Shown piece by piece: positions 1-5,284 of a stretch of DNA of 7,917 bases (within the stretch, counting starts at the first letter, position 1; every line of letters begins with the position of its first letter). The position numbers were made by a program, and so were the translations under genes. The DNA is taken from contig JACQFM010000091.1 of assembly GCA_016200035.1 (NCBI GenBank), forward strand, positions 1 through 7,917. Reading direction: 5' to 3'. Below the pieces are notes generated by a model. That model had not been told where the DNA came from and ran no database searches. It saw only the letters and a program-made list of their open reading frames with translations. The DNA comes from Nitrososphaerota archaeon. GTDB taxonomy: Archaea; Thermoproteota; Nitrososphaeria; Nitrososphaerales; Nitrosopumilaceae.

Positions 1-71
1 TACCAGTAATGATAGTGGGCGCAATTCTGTTCAGGATTAAGAAGACGAGACCAAAAAAAGAGTATTTTTAG
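1..71 (+). CDS. 3' end of an unidentified gene, product with hydrophobic C-terminus and basic tail (partial)
   Basis: An open frame runs from the left edge (first full codon at base 3) to a TAG stop at 69-71 and encodes the last 22 residues of a protein. The visible part starts with a hydrophobic stretch (VMIVGAILF) and ends in a strongly basic tail (RIKKTRPKKEYF). A hydrophobic segment followed by Lys/Arg at the extreme C-terminus fits the end of a transmembrane helix with its tail in the cytoplasm, as in a C-terminally anchored surface protein or the last helix of a membrane protein. The family cannot be recognised from so little, and the main domain lies outside the window. The gene converges on the acetyltransferase gene at 145-585. 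A chance open frame of this length is possible, so confidence is moderate. Confidence 0.5.
   Translation, partial: PVMIVGAILFRIKKTRPKKEYF
53..59 (-). terminator. possible U-tract terminator for the nucleotidyltransferase-acetyltransferase unit
   Basis: Read on the minus strand this is a run of seven T residues about 86 bases beyond the stop of the acetyltransferase gene. Archaeal termination often needs only a short U-tract and no hairpin. The tract lies inside the end of the converging plus-strand gene. A single T7 run in AT-rich DNA is weak evidence. Confidence 0.2.
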
Positions 72-144
72 GTACAAAACCAGTCCACAATTGATCTCTT
101 AAAGGCGATTTAATACATCTCTTTATCATAAGGAAATTTAGATT

Positions 145-585
145 CTAGGATTTGTGATCAAACCTCATAGAATTGGAAAAATGTTTGAAGCCAAGTCTCT
201 CGTAAAATGGTTTTACCTCGTCTTTACAGTCTAGTATCGTCTTATAGCAACCAGAATTTTGTGCATATTCAAGGAGTTTCCTGACAAGTTTTTCACCAAT
301 TCCCTTGCCCTGGTACTCCTTTCTAACTACAACATCCTCAATATGTCCAACATAACCACCGCGATGAATGAACTTGGGTTCTATGAATATGGTTGCAGCA
401 CCCACCACCTTGGAATCAGATATTGCTACGTAGATTTTGTGGTTCGGTAAGGATCTTATCCTTTTGAGTATCTGCTTTGCCTTTTTCTTGTCTATATCAC
501 TTGCCTTTCGTAGCGTATCAAGTGATTCTAAAAAGCCATTAAAGAGATCTCTTTCTTCAAGTTCGCGTATTTTAAGATCCGCCAT
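145..585 (-). CDS. GNAT-family N-acetyltransferase, glucosamine-6-phosphate N-acetyltransferase (GNA1)-like
   Basis: Probable acetyl-CoA-dependent acetyltransferase of 146 residues, a complete single GNAT domain. The acetyl-CoA loop is YQGKGIG (residues 91-97), preceded by the strand HIEDVVV (81-87). It is followed by GCYKTILDC (112-120) and FYERLGF (127-133). This combination, including the Glu-Asp pair (83-84), the ILDC strand, the Tyr of FYE and an ending of the type Met-x-x-x-x-Lys, is the pattern I know from eukaryotic GNA1 (yeast protein about 159 residues). GNA1 converts glucosamine-6-phosphate to GlcNAc-6-phosphate. The ATG lies 9 bp after the stop of the nucleotidyltransferase gene, so the two are probably co-transcribed; no Shine-Dalgarno is evident. 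The GNAT fold is certain, but the sugar substrate is inferred from motifs. Another small amine acceptor remains possible. Confidence 0.85.
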   Translation of the reverse strand: MADLKIRELEERDLFNGFLESLDTLRKASDIDKKKAKQILKRIRSLPNHKIYVAISDSKVVGAATIFIEPKFIHRGGYVGHIEDVVVRKEYQGKGIGEKLVRKLLEYAQNSGCYKTILDCKDEVKPFYERLGFKHFSNSMRFDHKS

Positions 586-594
586 GATAATGAA

Positions 595-1296
595 TCAAAT
601 CTCGCCAAGCCTTTCAACATAATGCTGATAGGCCCTCCTGTAGGAGTTTTTGTCACCAATATCCATGAAACCTTTTCTTATTGTGAATCCTGTCACTCTA
701 TTTTTTCCAGCAATTGCTTTTCTTATCACATCATCCATTCCAAACGGCTTGTTAGGAGGTATGAGTTTTAGAACACCAGGCTCCATCACATAACAACCGA
801 TATTAATGTGACCTTTTACCTCCGGTTTTTCTTTCCAAGCTGTGACTCTATTTTTTTTATCGGTCTCGATGAAACCATATAGAAGCCTTGTTTTGTATTC
901 GAATAGAGCCATTGTGACAAAAGACTTGGTTCTTTTATGACTTTCTACCATGTTTTTGAGATTAAAATCAAAAACTGAATCTCCATAAACGCAAACAAAA
1001 GAATCACCAATAAACTCCTCAGCAGTTTTTAGCTGCCCTGCAGTAGCTAGTGGTCTGTGCGCCACAGCATATTCTATCTTGACTCCAAAATTCGATCCAT
1101 CTTCAAAATAATCCTCAATTGTCTTTCGTAAATAACTCACGCAAAGCACAATAGAATCTATGTGATTCTTTTTTATCCATCCTATCAGATGTTCAAGAAG
1201 AGGTTTTTCGCCAAGTGGGAGCATAGCCTTTGGAAGAAAAGTAGTATAAGGTTGAAGTCTTGTGCCAAGTCCGCCGGCTAGGATTACCGCCTTCAC
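595..1296 (-). CDS. sugar-1-phosphate nucleotidyltransferase (NTP_transferase family)
   Basis: Predicted cytosolic enzyme joining a sugar-1-phosphate to an NTP, giving an NDP-sugar and pyrophosphate. The 233 residues cover one nucleotidyltransferase domain. The nucleotide-binding signature GGLGTRL (8-14) leads into LPKAMLPLGEKPLLEHL (21-37), whose Lys23 contacts phosphate. Other family marks are LATAGQLK (83-90), the metal-binding Asp of YGDSVFD (Asp106), WKEKP (154-158), NIGCYVMEP (165-173) and DIGDKNSYRRA (212-222), with Asp212 the probable second metal ligand. There is no left-handed beta-helix extension, so the enzyme cannot carry the GlmU-type acetyltransferase domain; the separate GNAT gene downstream may supply that activity. 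The start is GTG, since the signature begins three residues later. Base and sugar specificity (GDP-mannose, dTDP- or UDP-glucose, UDP-GlcNAc) cannot be decided from sequence alone. Confidence 0.88.
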   Translation of the reverse strand: MKAVILAGGLGTRLQPYTTFLPKAMLPLGEKPLLEHLIGWIKKNHIDSIVLCVSYLRKTIEDYFEDGSNFGVKIEYAVAHRPLATAGQLKTAEEFIGDSFVCVYGDSVFDFNLKNMVESHKRTKSFVTMALFEYKTRLLYGFIETDKKNRVTAWKEKPEVKGHINIGCYVMEPGVLKLIPPNKPFGMDDVIRKAIAGKNRVTGFTIRKGFMDIGDKNSYRRAYQHYVERLGEI

Positions 1297-1318
1297 GAGA
1301 CTTGTTAAAAATTATGGG

Positions 1319-1325
1319 TATTTAT
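1319..1325 (-). promoter_or_regulatory. TATA-like box for the nucleotidyltransferase gene
   Basis: The minus strand reads ATAAATA, centred 26 bp before the GTG start of the nucleotidyltransferase gene, in the 51 bp gap after thiD-thiN. That distance places the expected archaeal transcription start at the start codon itself, so a leaderless mRNA is predicted. A short T5 run (1307-1311 read on the minus strand) lies between the box and the gene. The call rests on spacing and composition only. Confidence 0.45.
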
Positions 1326-1347
1326 GTTGAAGGATGGAAAGGTTCGA

Positions 1348-2649
1348 TCAGACAATCTTGGCAAGTTTAGAAAGAACATCCTTTGGCCTTTTACCAAATA
1401 CCAAAATCATGGGCTCCTTTCCAAAATCTCCCTTGTGGAATATCAGGTCGGGAGGTCTCGTTGCATTTCTAATTGCAGTTTTAATGCCCCATGATATGGA
1501 AGAGTCTTCCTTGTTTTTTGTTTTAGCTGGCTCTGCAGTTCTGTCATAGCTAAGAACAGAAAAATTTTTGGAAGTAGCTTTTCTAATCAATCTAGTGTCG
1601 TATTTTATGTTTATTGCTGATCGTATGTCAGAAAACTTTTTTGTCATTTCAAAAACAGCTGATGCGACATGTCTTGAACCTCCATATGTTAATCTTCCAA
1701 CGGGGGTTACCATCGTACCATCTTTTACGATTCGACCAGAGATACCAAGTATGTCATTTATTGATTTTGGATTTGGTCTTGAAAAAACAAAATTTGTCTG
1801 ACATTCGGGAATTAGCTCATATGCATTCTTTAGATTGGCAAAATTAGAAATGGTGTCAGAAAGTTCCTTTTCAATCTGATCCGTGTTGCTAGTCTTTGCA
1901 ACAAAAACGCCCCTTCCTACTCTCTGAGAATTCTCGATAGATTTAGCGACATACTCTTTTGCAAACTTGACCGCATCCATAAGACTTGATCCCTTTGAAA
2001 GACTTGCAGCCAAGGCTGCTGAAAAACCGCACCCTCCTCCATGAATCTTGCGTGGAATCCTTTTACCTGAAAATTCGTGGAAGCCAGAATCATCCAGAAG
2101 ATAATCTACAACTGTATTTCCACCAAAGTGACCCCCTTTAATGACTACATTTCTTGCTCCCATCTCACGTATCTTGATTGCGGCTCTTTTGACATCTGCT
2201 CTGCTTTTTATCTTCAATTTGACAAGTTTTTCCGCCTCTGGAATATTTGGTGTTATGGCAAAGCAAAGTGGCACGAGTAGCCTTTTGAAATCAGGCAAGG
2301 CGTCACTTCTTAACAAAATTCCACCAGTGGTTGATTCAAAAATAGGATCTAAAACTATTGGGGTTCTTGTATTTTTCAGTTTGGAGTAAATTGCTTTGAT
2401 TATAGGAGAGCTGTAAACCATTCCAATTTTTATTACATCAACTTTAACATCTGACAAAATTGATTGAAGCTGACTTTTAATCATCTTAGAAGAGACTTGT
2501 TCAACACTAAAAAATTCCGAAGTGCTTTGACTTGTTATTGCTGTTACAACAGAAAGTCCGTATACACCTAGACTCGAATATGTTTTTATATCGCCTTGAA
2601 TTCCTGCACCTGAAGAAGGATCGGAGCCTGCTATGGAAAGAACGTTCAC
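1348..2649 (-). CDS. thiDN: bifunctional hydroxymethylpyrimidine (phosphate) kinase / thiamine-phosphate synthase, ThiD-ThiN fusion
   Basis: A cytosolic thiamine enzyme of 433 residues with two domains. Residues 1 to about 250 are a ribokinase-fold ThiD that phosphorylates HMP and HMP-phosphate to HMP-PP. Its marks are SIAGSDPSSGAGIQGD (5-20), VLDPIFEST (99-107), TPNIPEAE (133-140) and the anion-hole loop HGGGCGFSAALAA (203-215) with the catalytic-type Cys207. Residues about 260-433 are a ThiN domain, which couples HMP-PP with thiazole phosphate and replaces ThiE in many archaea. Its marks are NPKSINDILGISGR (293-306), YGGSRHVASAVFEM (322-335), YDRTAEP (368-374), SWGIKTAI (386-393) and PDLIFHKGDFGKEPMILVFG (400-419). 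The start is GTG, with an in-frame stop a short way upstream. The gene diverges from thiC, the enzyme before it in the pathway. The ThiD loop has Gly where Thr is usual in HGTGCT. Confidence 0.94.
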   Translation of the reverse strand: MNVLSIAGSDPSSGAGIQGDIKTYSSLGVYGLSVVTAITSQSTSEFFSVEQVSSKMIKSQLQSILSDVKVDVIKIGMVYSSPIIKAIYSKLKNTRTPIVLDPIFESTTGGILLRSDALPDFKRLLVPLCFAITPNIPEAEKLVKLKIKSRADVKRAAIKIREMGARNVVIKGGHFGGNTVVDYLLDDSGFHEFSGKRIPRKIHGGGCGFSAALAASLSKGSSLMDAVKFAKEYVAKSIENSQRVGRGVFVAKTSNTDQIEKELSDTISNFANLKNAYELIPECQTNFVFSRPNPKSINDILGISGRIVKDGTMVTPVGRLTYGGSRHVASAVFEMTKKFSDIRSAINIKYDTRLIRKATSKNFSVLSYDRTAEPAKTKNKEDSSISWGIKTAIRNATRPPDLIFHKGDFGKEPMILVFGKRPKDVLSKLAKIV

Positions 2650-2672
2650 AAAACTATGATCCGAAACTCACG

Positions 2673-2679
2673 TTTAAAT
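2673..2679. promoter_or_regulatory. shared TATA-like box between divergent thiDN and thiC
   Basis: TTTAAAT lies in the short gap between the two thiamine genes. Its TTTAAA core is palindromic, so it can be read as a TATA box on either strand. Its centre is about 26.5 bp from the GTG start of thiDN, the ideal spacing for a leaderless transcript. It is about 29.5 bp from a TTG start candidate of thiC at 2705 and 41 bp from the ATG at 2717. No other comparable box is seen in the gap, which is too short for a TPP riboswitch plus a promoter. Use in both directions is inferred. Confidence 0.5.
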
Positions 2680-2704
2680 CCAATTGTTAAGTAGAGATAG
2701 TAAC

Positions 2705-4036
2705 TTGGGAACGCAGATGAATGCAGCGCGCAGAGGCGTTGCAACGGAAGAAATGAAAGCAGTTGCAAAAGATGAAGACGTATCGCTAGACTGGCTCATG
2801 GCTAGGATGGCAAGCGGTTCAATAATTATTCCACACAATAACGTAAGGCCTCAGAAAATCAAAGTGGTAGGAATAGGAAAAGGAATGAAAACCAAAGTTA
2901 ACGTGAACATTGGTACTTCAACATTGTTAAACGATCTAGAGGCTGAGATAAAAAAAGCCGAAGTGGCAGTCAAGTACCACGCTGACACGATAATGGATCT
3001 TAGCGACGGAGGAGATGTGGGAATGATTAGAAGAACGCTTTTGGAGGCAGCGCCAATAACTTTTGGCACGGTTCCTATCTATGAGGCCTACAATTATGGA
3101 GTGCAAAAGTACAAGAATCCACTCAACATAACTGAGGACGATTTTCTTAACGCATTTGAAAGAAATGTCAAAGATGGTGTCGATTATACAACAATACATT
3201 CAGGCATAACAAAAGAGATTGCCAAGAGAATACTTTCGGTAAAACGACACGCCGGTATTGTAAGCAAAGGTGGAACAATAACTGCGGCCTGGATGTTAAA
3301 GTACGATAAGGAGAACCCTTACTTCCAACATTTTGATTACCTAATTGAGCTAGCAAGAAAATATGATGTGACCTTTAGCTTGGGCGATGCGCTAAGACCA
3401 GGTTCAATTCTTGACTCCCATGACGAGCTCCAAGTTCAGGAAATGATAAACATATCAAGACTGACAAAGCAAGCTCACGAAAAGGATGTTCAGGTTATGG
3501 TAGAAGGACCAGGTCACGTGCCATTAAATGAGATCGCGGCAAATGTTAGGTTAGCAAAATCATTGATTGGTGAAGTGCCGTATTATGTACTGGGTCCACT
3601 TGTTACTGATGTGGCAGCAGGTCACGATCACATAGCAAGTGCAATTGGTGCTGCAATATCTGCAAGTGAAGGGGTAGACCTGTTGTGCTACCTTACGCCA
3701 GCAGAACATCTTGCGTTGCCAACTGCCGAAGAAGTAAAGGCAGGATTAATTGCATACCGAATAGCTGCTCATGCAGGTGACCTGGTAAAGCTGCGCGAGA
3801 AAGCTATACGATGGGATATGGAGATGACAGAAGCAAGACGCACCCTAAACTGGGAGAAACAAATAGCTCTCTCTATCGATCCTGAAGAGGCAGCTAAAAT
3901 TCACGGAAGGGTAGGTCAGCTAAACGGAAATACTGTACCATGCACTATGTGTGGAGGAGCCTGCGTCTACATCATGCTTCCACAACAGAGAAACAATGTT
4001 CCAGACGAAATAGAAAAGTTACAGCAAACTAGCTAG
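2705..4036 (+). CDS. thiC: phosphomethylpyrimidine synthase ThiC (HMP-phosphate synthase, radical SAM)
   Basis: A radical SAM enzyme that rearranges aminoimidazole ribotide into HMP-phosphate, the pyrimidine half of thiamine; oxygen-sensitive and cytosolic. Motifs appear in family order, with residues counted from the TTG at 2705: MDLSDGGD (97-104), FGTVPIYEA (120-128), DYTTIHSGI (160-168), FSLGDALRPGS (224-234), VMVEGPGHVPLNEI (264-277), YYVLGPLVTDVAAGHDHI (293-310) and LCYLTPAEHLALP (327-339). The C-terminal cluster site CTMCGGAC has Cys413, 416 and 420. At about 440 residues it belongs to the short form without the long N-terminal extension of proteobacterial and plant enzymes. Starts are possible at TTG 2684, TTG 2705 and ATG 2717. 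I prefer 2705 because it keeps the TQM-x-x-A-R-x-G N-terminus typical of short ThiC and sits just after the start site predicted from the TATA box. The 3' end overlaps the converging Nudix gene by 18 bp. Confidence 0.95.
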   Translation: MGTQMNAARRGVATEEMKAVAKDEDVSLDWLMARMASGSIIIPHNNVRPQKIKVVGIGKGMKTKVNVNIGTSTLLNDLEAEIKKAEVAVKYHADTIMDLSDGGDVGMIRRTLLEAAPITFGTVPIYEAYNYGVQKYKNPLNITEDDFLNAFERNVKDGVDYTTIHSGITKEIAKRILSVKRHAGIVSKGGTITAAWMLKYDKENPYFQHFDYLIELARKYDVTFSLGDALRPGSILDSHDELQVQEMINISRLTKQAHEKDVQVMVEGPGHVPLNEIAANVRLAKSLIGEVPYYVLGPLVTDVAAGHDHIASAIGAAISASEGVDLLCYLTPAEHLALPTAEEVKAGLIAYRIAAHAGDLVKLREKAIRWDMEMTEARRTLNWEKQIALSIDPEEAAKIHGRVGQLNGNTVPCTMCGGACVYIMLPQQRNNVPDEIEKLQQTS

Positions 4037-4441
4037 AACCTTATCAAGGCTTGGAACAGTTTGATAGTTGGAAATTTCATTTGCGCTTATCCATCTATAT
4101 TCTGAGTTTTCCCAATTCAGCCTTACCCTAGGCTCTCTTGTAGAAAATAAAAAGGGAAAGACAATCCACTCGTGATTGGAATATTGAATAGATTGTACTG
4201 GAATCTCTTTAGCTGTTCTTACCAGAGAAATCTGGCCCTCTCTTATTGCAGTCTCTTCAAATATTTCTTTTTTTGCTCTCTTTAAGGGTTCTTCGTTGCC
4301 TTCTATTACTCCACTAACACCACCCCATAAGCCCTTCATAGTTTTAACGGTACCACTACGCCTTAAGATCAAGTATTTTTCATCGTTTGAAAGAAATGAC
4401 GTTACTATTCTGGTATAGTGCAAATTATTTTTCAACAGCAT
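4019..4441 (-). CDS. Nudix hydrolase
   Basis: A small cytosolic hydrolase of 140 residues, predicted to cleave a nucleoside diphosphate linked to another group, or an oxidised or unwanted NTP, with Mg2+. The Nudix box lies at about residues 44-66: Gly44, Glu50, Lys58-Glu59, then Glu62-Glu63. The metal-binding glutamates of REUxEE are present, but the usual Arg is Lys58 and the usual late Gly is Ala65. FLSNDEKYLILRR (16-28) and GLWGGVSG (37-44) are the expected strands before the box, and YRWISANEI (115-123) is the usual C-terminal part. The ATG lies inside the 3' end of tyrA (17 bp overlap), so translation is probably coupled, and the stop lies inside the 3' end of convergent thiC. Substrate unknown. 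Its place as last gene of the aromatic operon suggests either housekeeping or removal of a pathway-related diphosphate compound, but motifs do not decide. Confidence 0.88.
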   Translation of the reverse strand: MLLKNNLHYTRIVTSFLSNDEKYLILRRSGTVKTMKGLWGGVSGVIEGNEEPLKRAKKEIFEETAIREGQISLVRTAKEIPVQSIQYSNHEWIVFPFLFSTREPRVRLNWENSEYRWISANEISNYQTVPSLDKVLASLL

Positions 4442-5279
4442 TTATCATGGTAATTAATTTCTTGTAGGATTGTTCCAAATCTACATTTTTTGCAAGTCTC
4501 TCTTTTGTACTTATGATGTACTTTATTATTTCCTCAGACTTGTTTTCCTGAATTAAGGTGAGCATCCTACCTATGTCCTTCCAGAATTCTTCTGCAAATT
4601 TTCTTATTTCGGGGTTGGAAATCAAGGTCTCTATAAGTTCAGGCGATTCTGTCATTATGCTCTCTGTAAGAATCTTTTGTGCCTTGAAGGTGGTACCTGA
4701 CATTTTTTCAGTTAAGGATAGTTTGTCATCCTTTGCAAGTATGTTGCCAAAGGCCAAATTGATAAGGTGTGGCATACCAAGTATCAGAGCAATTTTTTTA
4801 TCATGTTCAGTAGCGTCGATTGTAACAAAGTTTGCCTCACCAAAGAGAGATTTTGCTACAATCATCTCCTTTTTTGCATCCCTAATTGGTATTGAAATAA
4901 TATTGTGCCCTTTCAGTTTTTTTATGCCGGGCCCAAACATGGGGTGTATGCAGATTGGATTGACTTTTTCTGGAATTTTTGATAGCGAAGAAATTGCCTT
5001 TAATTTAAGTGACGAAATATCAATAAGATAGGAATTTCTTTTCATTTCTTTTGCTATTAGTCGTATAATTTCTGGAGTTCGCTTTGTAGGAGTACAAAGA
5101 ATTACAAAGTCGGCATTAAGAATTGCTCCTACAAGTGACTTGGCTTTAATCACAGACTTGTCTGCAATCTCTCTTTCAGAATCATAACCAATTACCTCGA
5201 ACCCTTTCTCGACAAAATATTTTGAAAACCACTTCCCCATCTGTCCCTCCGCACCAATTAACGCAATCTTTTTTTTCAT
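4425..5279 (-). CDS. tyrA: prephenate (or arogenate) dehydrogenase TyrA
   Basis: Oxidative decarboxylation of prephenate to 4-hydroxyphenylpyruvate, or of arogenate to tyrosine. Of the 284 residues, the first about 150 form a Rossmann domain with the dinucleotide loop GAEGQMG (9-15). An acidic residue (Asp33 in GYDSE) after the second strand favours NAD+ over NADP+. LCTPTKRTPE (61-70), LIDISSLK (85-92) and the active-site stretch CIHPMFGPG (110-118), with the probable catalytic His112, are typical. MPHLINLAFGN (169-179), with His171, starts the helical dimerisation domain. It lacks the N-terminal chorismate mutase of enteric T-protein and any C-terminal ACT domain, so no built-in tyrosine feedback site is seen. 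The mutase is instead in the preceding gene, 5 bp upstream. The stop is overlapped by the Nudix start. The codons after ATG form an A8 run. Confidence 0.93.
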   Translation of the reverse strand: MKKKIALIGAEGQMGKWFSKYFVEKGFEVIGYDSEREIADKSVIKAKSLVGAILNADFVILCTPTKRTPEIIRLIAKEMKRNSYLIDISSLKLKAISSLSKIPEKVNPICIHPMFGPGIKKLKGHNIISIPIRDAKKEMIVAKSLFGEANFVTIDATEHDKKIALILGMPHLINLAFGNILAKDDKLSLTEKMSGTTFKAQKILTESIMTESPELIETLISNPEIRKFAEEFWKDIGRMLTLIQENKSEEIIKYIISTKERLAKNVDLEQSYKKLITMINAVEK

Positions 5280-5284
5280 TTTTA

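Noticed and set aside
72..144. Small gene or RNA in the gap between the left-edge gene and the acetyltransferase
   Set aside because: The gap is only 73 bp, lies between convergent genes, and shows no convincing open frame, hairpin or tRNA-like pattern.
1568..1847. Two overlapping plus-strand frames of 77 codons opposite the ThiN domain
   Set aside because: Both are antisense to a domain with clear ThiN motifs, they overlap each other in different frames, and neither resembles a protein family.
2674..2690. TTAA...TTAA flanking CAATTG as an operator palindrome between the thi genes
   Set aside because: The arms are not symmetric about CAATTG, and such short AT-rich repeats are expected by chance here.
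2650..2704. TPP riboswitch upstream of thiC or thiDN
   Set aside because: A TPP aptamer needs roughly 80 or more bases of leader with conserved CUGAGA-type elements; the gap is too short, leaderless or nearly leaderless transcripts are predicted, and no such element is seen.
4558..5031. 157-codon plus-strand open frame opposite tyrA
   Set aside because: It lies wholly inside tyrA, which has clear family motifs in its own frame. The translation is a low-complexity hydrophobic mix with no recognisable domain, so I read it as an antisense shadow.
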